Below are positions 1 to 5,050 of a stretch of DNA of 5,616 nucleotides, piece by piece. The notes beneath the pieces were generated by a model that was given only the letters and a program-made list of their open reading frames with translations, was not told the DNA's origin and did not search any database. Origin of the DNA: Actinomycetota bacterium (GTDB taxonomy: Bacteria > Actinomycetota > Acidimicrobiia > Acidimicrobiales > Acidimicrobiaceae); NCBI GenBank assembly GCA_004366215.1, contig SIRY01000214.1:1-5616 (forward strand), given 5' to 3'. Every line of letters begins with the position of its first letter. Within the stretch, counting starts at the first letter, position 1. The position numbers and the translations under genes were made by a program.

Positions 1-1254
1 CAGGGGCTCGGTGTTCGACGGGCGCAGGTTGAACCACCAGTCCGCAAACTCGATCGTGAGGCCATCGAGGTGATCGACGGACCCCTCCCCGCTAAAGGCC
101 CGCTCGACGAACGCGAGGACCGCGCGAGCGTCGCGGACCTTGGAGTTGATCTCCCCTGACGCGGCGTAGCGCTCGTACTCCTTGCGGAGCGTCGAGAGCT
201 CGCTGCCCGCGCGAGCCAGCTCCTCGAGCACGGTCACGGCGCCGATGACCCCAGAGTCGGCCCGGTAGTTCTCCCGGAAGTAGTAGTGGCCAGAGTGCTC
301 TCCAGCGAACACCGCCCCGGTCGCCGCCATCTCGGCCTTGATGAACGAGTGGCCAACCCTCGTTCGAACCGGACGTCCTCCCTGCTCTCGGATGATCTCT
401 GGAACGGCCCGAGAGCAGATGAGGTTGTAGAGGATGGTTGCACCCGGCTCGCGCTCGAGCATGCGGCGCGCGATAATCGCCGTCGTCGTCGAACCCGACA
501 GTGGGGCTGCGCGGTCGTCGACGAGGAAGACCCGATCCGCGTCGCCGTCGAACGCGAGGCCGATGTCCGCTCCTTGGCTGAGCACCCGCGCCTTGAGGTC
601 GATGAGGTTCTCGGGCTGGATCGGATCGGCCGGGTGGTTCGGAAACGATCCGTCGAGCTCGGCAAAGAGCACGTCGAGCTCGACCCCGAGTTCGCGAAAG
701 ACCGCGGGAACCACGAGGCCACCCATCCCGTTAGCTGTGTCGGCGACGACGCGCAGGCCGTCGAGGACGCGACGATCAACGAAGCTCACGACGTGCTCGA
801 CGTAGGCGTCGAGCAGGTCGAGCGTGTGCCGTTGCCCACGAGGCTGGGACCCTCGGGGCGGCAGCCCACGCTCGAGAGCCGCCTCGACCTCTCGCAGGCC
901 GGTCTCGCTGCCGATCGGCGCCGCACCGGGCCCGCAGAACTTCAGGCCGTTGTAGTTGCCTGGGTTGTGAGAAGCGGTCACCATGACGCCGTGGGCATCG
1001 AGCCGACCGCTCGCGAAGTAGAGCATGTCGGTCGAGCAGAGTCCAAGCTCCGTGACGTCCACACCTTCGCTTCGCAGACCGTCTGACACCGCCTCTGCGA
1101 GCTCCTCGGACGACACTCGCATGTCTCGTCCGACGACGACGTGGTGCGGCCTCATCGTCAGCGCAAAGGCGCGCCCGATCGCGAAGGCAACCTCGCCATC
1201 AAGCTCGTCAGGCACGACACCACGCACGTCGTAGGCCTTGAAGATCTCGCTCAT
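1..1254 (-). CDS. manB: Phosphomannomutase/phosphoglucomutase (ManB type), C-terminus cut by window edge
   Basis: An alpha-D-phosphohexomutase that should interconvert mannose-6-P and mannose-1-P (and/or glucose-6-P and glucose-1-P) in the cytoplasm, feeding GDP-mannose, glycan or glycogen synthesis. The 418 residues visible begin IFKAYDVRG, as in the family. They carry the phosphoserine loop TASHNP (residues 93-98, catalytic Ser95), the metal loop DGDADR (236-241), the sugar-binding loop GEHSGH (318-323), and the start of the phosphate-binding loop RPSNTEP (411-417). All four signature elements are intact. Family members are usually about 450-460 residues, so roughly 35-45 are missing beyond position 1. 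ATG at 1254-1252 is chosen because the N-terminal motif begins at once and an AAGGAG Shine-Dalgarno lies upstream. The gene lies 105 bp downstream of a zinc-ribbon ORF on the same strand. Motifs do not separate mannose from glucose preference. Confidence 0.95.
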   Translation of the reverse strand, partial: MSEIFKAYDVRGVVPDELDGEVAFAIGRAFALTMRPHHVVVGRDMRVSSEELAEAVSDGLRSEGVDVTELGLCSTDMLYFASGRLDAHGVMVTASHNPGNYNGLKFCGPGAAPIGSETGLREVEAALERGLPPRGSQPRGQRHTLDLLDAYVEHVVSFVDRRVLDGLRVVADTANGMGGLVVPAVFRELGVELDVLFAELDGSFPNHPADPIQPENLIDLKARVLSQGADIGLAFDGDADRVFLVDDRAAPLSGSTTTAIIARRMLEREPGATILYNLICSRAVPEIIREQGGRPVRTRVGHSFIKAEMAATGAVFAGEHSGHYYFRENYRADSGVIGAVTVLEELARAGSELSTLRKEYERYAASGEINSKVRDARAVLAFVERAFSGEGSVDHLDGLTIEFADWWFNLRPSNTEPL

Positions 1255-1359
1255 CGCCCCAGGGCACTCCTTCGACCGCCTCCTCAGGGTCAGGCACTGC
1301 CGAACCCCGAGCACCCCGGCAGCTTACCGCACGAGACCCGGCTGCGGGTTCAGCAGCGC
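1255..1359 (-). other. Leader/spacer between zinc-ribbon gene and manB, with three small inverted repeats
   Basis: This 105-bp gap holds no gene. In transcript order (minus strand), three short perfect stems occur. The first is 1371-1366/1359-1354 (6 bp GC-rich, 6-nt loop, enclosing the upstream gene's stop). The second is 1349-1345/1340-1336 (5 bp, 4-nt loop). The third is 1322-1317/1302-1297 (6 bp, 14-nt loop). None is followed by a T-run, so there is no canonical intrinsic terminator, and I see no convincing promoter. Read-through from the zinc-ribbon gene into manB is plausible. The stems may be chance in GC-rich DNA. Confidence 0.3.
1267..1272 (-). promoter_or_regulatory. Shine-Dalgarno AAGGAG for the phosphohexomutase
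   Basis: On the minus strand AAGGAG lies 12 nt before ATG 1254-1252. The spacing is slightly long, but no better in-frame start is seen nearby, and the protein's conserved N-terminus follows directly. It supports the chosen start. Confidence 0.6.
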
Positions 1360-1569
1360 TCAGGCGCGCTGACGCCGACGTCCTCGGCTCGCTCTGGCGT
1401 CCTCCTCGACGAGCGACACGACCTCCGTGATCGAGACCTCGTCGCCGTCGCGGCGCCACCACTTGGCTCCGCACGCTGCGCACGAGATGAGCGTCAAGGC
1501 GTGGTGGGCGACGTCGAGGTCGATGACGACGAGGTCGCGCTCACGACACACAGGGCACACAGCATCCAC
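1360..1569 (-). CDS. Small zinc-ribbon protein of unknown function (69 aa)
   Basis: I do not recognise a named family. Two CxxC knuckles are visible: CPVC (Cys5, Cys8) and CAAC (Cys30, Cys33), 21 residues apart and joined by a beta-prone stretch (DLVVIDLDVAHHALTLIS). This is a typical rubredoxin-like zinc-ribbon layout. It is followed by AKWWRRDG, an acidic segment, and a basic Arg-rich tail (RGRRRQRA at the end). The start is GTG 1569-1567 because GGAGG lies 7 nt before it. A longer reading from GTG 1626 would add 19 residues with no obvious ribosome binding site and would place a 17-bp dyad inside the gene. It sits just upstream of manB on the same strand. Actinobacteria often have small cysteine-containing proteins (DUF3499 type) next to manB, but this sequence does not clearly match them. 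Nucleic-acid or protein binding is a guess. Confidence 0.7.
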   Translation of the reverse strand: MDAVCPVCRERDLVVIDLDVAHHALTLISCAACGAKWWRRDGDEVSITEVVSLVEEDARASRGRRRQRA

Positions 1570-1576
1570 CGCAGTT

Positions 1577-1581
1577 CCTCC
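1577..1581 (-). promoter_or_regulatory. Shine-Dalgarno GGAGG deciding the zinc-ribbon start
   Basis: Within GAGGGGAGGAA on the minus strand, GGAGG sits 7 nt before GTG 1569-1567. That is near-ideal spacing and the strongest ribosome binding site in the window. It favours the 69-residue product over the 88-residue alternative. Confidence 0.75.
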
Positions 1582-1585
1582 CCTC

Positions 1586-1602
1586 GCGCACTTGACGTGC
1601 GC
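1586..1602. promoter_or_regulatory. 17-bp perfect dyad GCGCAC-N5-GTGCGC before the zinc-ribbon gene
   Basis: The plus strand reads GCGCACTTGACGTGCGC: 6-bp arms around a 5-bp spacer. On the minus strand it ends only 4 nt before the GGAGG of the zinc-ribbon gene. It could be a repressor operator, or a short RNA hairpin next to the ribosome binding site. Function is inferred from position only. Confidence 0.4.
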
Positions 1603-1666
1603 CCTCAGTGCTTTCGGCACGCGCACAGCGGATCTTTACCAACTGTTGAACGAGCACGCACAGGTC

Positions 1667-1683
1667 GGGGCACGGGATGCCCC
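1667..1683. promoter_or_regulatory. 17-bp perfect dyad GGGGCA-N5-TGCCCC upstream of the dehydrogenase
   Basis: The sequence GGGGCACGGGATGCCCC has 6-bp arms and a 5-bp spacer. Its right end lies 57 bp before the dehydrogenase ATG and about 45 bp before the proposed -10. This is a normal place for an activator or repressor site. It shares 6-5-6 architecture, but not sequence, with the dyad at 1586-1602. Confidence 0.4.
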
Positions 1684-1728
1684 ACAGCGCAGTGGCCAGA
1701 GCGCCAGGGCCACCGTCGCTCGAGTCGC

Positions 1729-1734
1729 TACACT
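1729..1734 (+). promoter_or_regulatory. Candidate -10 element TACACT for leaderless dehydrogenase transcript
   Basis: TACACT fits the actinobacterial -10 pattern TANNNT. Exactly 6 nt (CAGGCC) separate it from ATG 1741, so transcription would begin on the A of the start codon. No Shine-Dalgarno is present before this ATG, which agrees with a leaderless mRNA. No clear -35 hexamer is seen. Confidence 0.5.
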
Positions 1735-1740
1735 CAGGCC

Positions 1741-3279
1741 ATGCAGGACCTACTCGAGAGCGTCGATGCGTTGTGGCGGCGAGTGTCGCACACCTTCGAG
1801 GAGCTCGGCCTCGACGGTATCGACAGCGACCAAGAGCTCGCCTGGCGGGTGTCCCACGTCGCGAGCGCGCTCAGCGCTGCGAGGGCTGTCCTCACTGAGC
1901 CAGGCGTCGCTGAGCCGCTCGCGCGCTTCGCCGTCGCGTCGCTCGCGCGAGAGGCGGCCTCAGAGCTCGTCGCCCTCGGGCTCATCGATGATCTCGCCAC
2001 GATCAACCTCCCTGCACGACCGACCCTCGAGCTCGCGCACGCGGCGCTCGAGGCACCGCGAAGCTGGTCGCTCGGCGCTGAACTCGACCTCGCGCGCGAG
2101 ACGTTTGCACGTTTCGCGACCGAGGTCGTCGAGCCGTACGCCTCCAGGGTGCATCGCAGCAACCTCGACGTTCCAGAGCCTGTCATCGAGGGCCTCGCGG
2201 CCCTTGGCGGTTTTGGCCTCACGATCCCCGAGCGCTACGGCGGCTCAGGAACAGGCGAGTCGACGGACGTCCTCGCGATGCTCGTCGCGACCGAGGAGCT
2301 CTCTCGTGCTTCGCTCGGCATCGGCGGCTCGCTCATCACACGCCCGGAGATCATCGCCCGCGCACTGCTCGCCGGTGGGACGGAAGAGCAGCGCGCGACG
2401 TACCTCCCGGCTCTTGCGAGCGGCGAGATCATGGGGGCGGTTGCGGTGACCGAACCCGACTACGGCTCTGACGTGGCATCGATCGCGACCCGTGGCGTCG
2501 TCGACGGAGATTCGATCCTGCTTCGCGGCGTCAAGACCTGGTGTACCTTCGCCGGTCGAGCGGAGCTGCTCGCGGTGCTCGTGCGGACCGAGCCCGACCC
2601 TGCCCTCCGCCACCGGGGGCTCTCGCTCGTCCTCGTCGACAAGCCCCGCTGCAGCGGCCACAGCTTCGAGCTCGACCTCGGTGGCGGACGCCTCGTTGGA
2701 CGAGCGATCGACACGCTCGGCTACCGAGGCATGCACTCATTCGAGCTCTCCTTCGACGACGTCCGCGTCGAGCGGTCGAAGCTCGTTGGGGGCGACGCCG
2801 GGCGAGGGCGAGGGTTCTACCTCCAGATGAGCGGCTTCGAGAACGGTCGGCTCCAGACGGTTGCGCGCGCCATCGGCCTCATGGAGGCCGCTCTCGACGC
2901 CGCGCACGGCTACGCGGCTCACCGGCGAGTCTTTGGCCACCGACTCCTCGACTACTCCCTGTCGGTCTACAAGCTCGCACGTATGGCCGGCGTCGTCGCC
3001 GCCGCGCGAGCACTCGCGTACCGAAACGCCGCAGACGTCGGCACGCGGGGCGGATCGCTCGCAGCGTCCATGGCCAAGGCCTGGGCGTGTCGCCAGGCGG
3101 AGTGGGTTACGCGTGAGGCGATGCAGCTTCATGGCGGCATGGGCTACGCCGAAGAGTACCCCGTGAGCCGCGACTTCGTCCACGCCCGCGTGCTGTCGAT
3201 CTTCGAGGGCAGCGACGAGACCCTCTCGCTTCGGGTAGTGGCGCGTGCCCTCGCGACGCAGCCGAGGGTCGCCGGATGA
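1741..3279 (+). CDS. mcd: Acyl-CoA dehydrogenase, probable (2S)-methylsuccinyl-CoA dehydrogenase
   Basis: An FAD-dependent acyl-CoA dehydrogenase of 512 residues, against about 380 for standard members. Residues 1-~113 form a helical N-terminal extension. The usual N-terminal helical domain, beta domain and C-terminal helical domain follow. Seen: FGLTIPERYGGSG (158-170), the FAD/substrate loop AVTEPDYGSD (235-244), LGYRGMHSFEL (326-336), GRGFYLQMSGFENGR (356-370), RRVFG (395-399), QLHGGMGYAEEYPVSR (462-477) and SIFEG (486-490), with Glu489 at the catalytic-base position. From memory of the family, the N-terminal extension with the LGYRGM and GFYLQM stretches resembles methylsuccinyl-CoA dehydrogenases of the ethylmalonyl-CoA pathway, which make mesaconyl-CoA. 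The CitE-type lyase gene nearby supports this. Frame is open upstream to 1141, but that part lies antisense to other genes; ATG 1741 is chosen for its -10 spacing. Another branched acyl-CoA substrate remains possible. Confidence 0.95.
   Translation: MQDLLESVDALWRRVSHTFEELGLDGIDSDQELAWRVSHVASALSAARAVLTEPGVAEPLARFAVASLAREAASELVALGLIDDLATINLPARPTLELAHAALEAPRSWSLGAELDLARETFARFATEVVEPYASRVHRSNLDVPEPVIEGLAALGGFGLTIPERYGGSGTGESTDVLAMLVATEELSRASLGIGGSLITRPEIIARALLAGGTEEQRATYLPALASGEIMGAVAVTEPDYGSDVASIATRGVVDGDSILLRGVKTWCTFAGRAELLAVLVRTEPDPALRHRGLSLVLVDKPRCSGHSFELDLGGGRLVGRAIDTLGYRGMHSFELSFDDVRVERSKLVGGDAGRGRGFYLQMSGFENGRLQTVARAIGLMEAALDAAHGYAAHRRVFGHRLLDYSLSVYKLARMAGVVAAARALAYRNAADVGTRGGSLAASMAKAWACRQAEWVTREAMQLHGGMGYAEEYPVSRDFVHARVLSIFEGSDETLSLRVVARALATQPRVAG
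3264..3268 (+). promoter_or_regulatory. Shine-Dalgarno-like GAGGG for the membrane protein
   Basis: GAGGG lies inside the last codons of the dehydrogenase gene, 7 nt before ATG 3276. Together with the ATGA overlap it suggests translational coupling. Confidence 0.5.
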
Positions 3280-4082
3280 GCCTTGTCCGTCGCATCGTCG
3301 GCGACCTCCTGCTCTGGGTCGGGATCCTCGCCGGCAGCCTCGCCATCGTCGTGCACCTCCTCACCCTCAGTGTGCTCACACCCGGGCGGCTGCCTCAGGA
3401 GGCCTCACAGCTCGCGGCAAGCCCCGTGATCCAGCGCGCCATCGCCGACTCGCTCACGAACGCACTCGAGCCCATCGCCGCGGCACAAGGCACGACGGTG
3501 ACGTCGAGCGAGACGCTGCCCGCGGTTCGAGCCGCGCTCGACTCACCGCTCGTCCACGCGCAGTTCCTCGGCGCGATGACGACGATGCAAGAGCGGCTCC
3601 TCGGCCAGACTCACCAACCGATCACCCTCGGTGGACCGGCCTTCACCCAGGCGGTGGCAGCGTCGCTCGCCTCGGTCGATCCGACGCTCGCCCACTCGGT
3701 CGCTGCCGAGGACCTCGCGATCACCATCCCCGGCGCGGCCGTCCCCAATCTCGGTTTCCTCGCGAGCGGCGCCGGTCGCACTGAGCACACGCTGCTCTCG
3801 CTCACGCTCCTCGCTCTCGTTCTCTGTCTGGTCGTCCACCCGAACCGCCGGGGGGTGCTGGCCCGGATCGGCACGTGGCTCATCGGCTGCTCCGTCGCCG
3901 AGGTCGCCCTCTTCTGGTTCTTGCCGCGCGAGGTACTCCCGCACGTCGGGCTCTCGTGGGCGCAGTTCGCAGCCGTCGTCCTCGCGACGACCGGCGAGGC
4001 CACAGTCACCTTCTTCCTCGAGCTCTTCGCGCTCGGCGCCGGCGCGATCGCGCTCGCGCGCGGGATGCGAGCGCTCGTCTAG
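3276..4082 (+). CDS. Membrane protein of unknown function with large extracytoplasmic domain (268 aa)
   Basis: I do not recognise a named family. By eye, a first membrane segment spans about 10-33 (preceded by Arg5-Arg6). A soluble region of about 135 residues (35-168), rich in Ala, Ser and Thr, follows. Further membrane segments lie at about 171-188, 198-217 and one or two between 228 and 262. Positive residues at 191-197 (RRGVLAR) place that loop inside, so the soluble domain would be outside the membrane. The domain holds loosely repeated helices with a Ser-Pro start: SPVIQRAIADSL (49-60) and SPLVHAQFLGAM (90-101). Such layouts occur in uncharacterised actinobacterial membrane proteins. 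Its ATG overlaps the dehydrogenase stop (ATGA, 3276-3279), so the two are co-translated. Its stop overlaps that of the convergent lyase gene. A role in transport or envelope function cannot be read from the sequence. Confidence 0.85.
   Translation: MSLVRRIVGDLLLWVGILAGSLAIVVHLLTLSVLTPGRLPQEASQLAASPVIQRAIADSLTNALEPIAAAQGTTVTSSETLPAVRAALDSPLVHAQFLGAMTTMQERLLGQTHQPITLGGPAFTQAVAASLASVDPTLAHSVAAEDLAITIPGAAVPNLGFLASGAGRTEHTLLSLTLLALVLCLVVHPNRRGVLARIGTWLIGCSVAEVALFWFLPREVLPHVGLSWAQFAAVVLATTGEATVTFFLELFALGAGAIALARGMRALV
4079..4082. other. Shared CTAG: overlapping stop codons of convergent genes
   Basis: The palindrome CTAG supplies TAG to the plus-strand membrane protein (4080-4082) and TAG to the minus-strand lyase (4081-4079). 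The genes overlap tail to tail by 4 bp, with no intergenic space for a terminator. Confidence 0.95.
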
Positions 4083-5014
4083 CGCTGAGGCTGCATGCCG
4101 GCGCGCCTGCCACGTGCCGCGAACCGCTCCGCCATCTTGCGGCTCGCCTCGTCGATCATCTCGTCGCCGAACATCACGGCGCCGCGCCGGTCAGCCTGCG
4201 TCGCTTGCTCGTAGGCCTCGAGGAGCGCGAGCGCGCGATCGAAGAGCTCCTGGCTCGGCCGGTAGACGTCGTTGAGCACCGGGACTTGATCAGGATGGAT
4301 CGCCCACTTGCCGTCGTAGCCGAGCAGCGCTGACCTCATCGCGTACTCACGAAGCCCGTCGAGGTCGTGAACCTTGAGGTAGGGACCGTCGATGACCTGC
4401 AGACCCGCTGCTCGAGCTGCCATGAGGATCTTTGCGAACACGTAGTGGAAGTGGTCGCCAGGATACTCTGGGAGTGCGACGCCACCGGTCAGGACCGGCA
4501 TCTGCATCGAGGCAGCGAAGTCCGCAGGCCCGAACACGAGCGCCTCGAGGCGCGGTGAGGCCGTCGCGATCGCCTCGACGTTGATGAGGCCGGTGGCGGT
4601 CTCAATCTGGGCCTCGATACCAAGGTGCCCCGGTGGCAGGCCAACCTCGGCCTCAAGGTGGCTCAAGACGAGGTCGAGAGCCGCGACCTCATGAGGGTGC
4701 TGCACCTTGGGCAACATCACCTCGTCCAAGCGAGGACCCGCCTCCGTGACGACCTCGATGAGGTCTCGCAACGTCAGCTGCGAGTCCCACGCGTTGACGC
4801 GAACGCAGAGCACGCGGTCGTCCCACGGCAACTCCCGCACGGCCCGAGCCACCCGTGCCCGCGCCGCCGCCTTCTCTGCCGAGGCTACCGAGTCCTCAAG
4901 GTCGAGAAACGTCATATCGGCAGGGATCGACACAGCCTTCGAGATGAACCGGTCCGAGGATCCTGGAACCGAGAGGCACGAGCGCCGTGGCAGCTCTCGA
5001 CTGCGAGCAGACAT
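4079..5014 (-). CDS. mcl1: CitE/HpcH-type CoA-ester lyase, probable L-malyl-CoA/beta-methylmalyl-CoA lyase
   Basis: A Mg-dependent TIM-barrel lyase of 311 residues, close to the length of Mcl1 enzymes. It likely cleaves beta-methylmalyl-CoA to glyoxylate and propionyl-CoA, and/or makes or splits malyl-CoA. Seen: SVPGSSDRF (15-23, CoA/phosphate region), FLDLEDSV (36-43), RVNAWDS (72-78, with the conserved Arg72), LPKVQ (101-105), QIETATG (136-142) and FGPADFAAS (161-169), with Glu138 and Asp165 as probable Mg ligands. IDGPY (208-212), GKWAIHPDQV (235-244) and a C-terminal lid GDEMIDEASRKMAE (283-296) follow. The GKWAIHP and (G)D-MID-AS pieces match the Mcl/CitE group better than HpcH aldolases. 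ATG 5014-5012 has a weak GGTAGG before it and a TAGGCT that ends 6 nt upstream. It lies 36 bp after treS. Alternatives are malyl-CoA thioesterase (Mcl2-like) or a citramalyl-CoA lyase. Confidence 0.93.
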   Translation of the reverse strand: MSARSRELPRRSCLSVPGSSDRFISKAVSIPADMTFLDLEDSVASAEKAAARARVARAVRELPWDDRVLCVRVNAWDSQLTLRDLIEVVTEAGPRLDEVMLPKVQHPHEVAALDLVLSHLEAEVGLPPGHLGIEAQIETATGLINVEAIATASPRLEALVFGPADFAASMQMPVLTGGVALPEYPGDHFHYVFAKILMAARAAGLQVIDGPYLKVHDLDGLREYAMRSALLGYDGKWAIHPDQVPVLNDVYRPSQELFDRALALLEAYEQATQADRRGAVMFGDEMIDEASRKMAERFAARGRRAGMQPQR

Positions 5015-5020
5015 GCCACG

Positions 5021-5026
5021 AGCCTA
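5021..5026 (-). promoter_or_regulatory. Candidate -10 element TAGGCT for the lyase gene
   Basis: On the minus strand TAGGCT (a TANNNT, close to actinobacterial -10 consensus) is followed by exactly 6 nt (CGTGGC) and then ATG 5014-5012. A leaderless transcript starting at the ATG is therefore possible. It overlaps the weak Shine-Dalgarno-like GGTAGG (5028-5023), so the two readings compete. No -35 hexamer at 16-18 bp spacing is visible. Confidence 0.4.
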
Positions 5027-5050
5027 CCAAGGCCACGACGGCGAGGCTGG

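Larger units (their letters stand above)
1570..1740. other. Divergent intergenic region between zinc-ribbon and dehydrogenase genes
   Basis: This 171-bp stretch separates genes transcribed away from each other, so it should hold promoters in both directions. It contains the most A+T-rich patch nearby (about 1630-1652, GATCTTTACCAACTGTTGAA and on), two 6-5-6 dyads (1586-1602, 1667-1683) and a -10-like TACACT at 1729-1734. No minus-strand promoter with good -35 and -10 elements could be picked by eye. Confidence 0.5.

Noticed and set aside
286..1086. Plus-strand open frame of 266 codons opposite manB.
   Set aside because: It is antisense to a gene with all four phosphohexomutase motifs; its Arg/Val/Glu-rich translation has no recognisable domain and is typical of a GC-rich shadow frame.
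1570..1626. Earlier GTG starts (1626, 1620) for the zinc-ribbon protein.
   Set aside because: No good Shine-Dalgarno precedes them, whereas GTG 1569 has GGAGG at 7 nt. The extra 19 residues look like translated leader sequence.
1630..1655. TTGAAC at 1646-1651 as a -35 box in the A+T-rich patch.
   Set aside because: No TANNNT-like -10 is found 16-18 bp downstream, so no complete promoter can be claimed there.
1141..1740. Upstream extension of the dehydrogenase frame by about 200 codons.
   Set aside because: It runs antisense through manB and the zinc-ribbon gene, has low-complexity composition and no ribosome binding site. ATG 1741 has a well-placed TACACT and begins sequence that looks like a real helical N-terminus.
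2245..2736. Minus-strand frames inside the dehydrogenase gene (163 codons and others).
   Set aside because: They are antisense to the conserved FAD-binding core and show no motifs of their own.
3631..4333. Plus-strand frames of 214 and 152 codons over the membrane protein and lyase genes.
   Set aside because: Ser/Arg/Pro-rich translations without domains, overlapping two well-supported genes; shadow frames.
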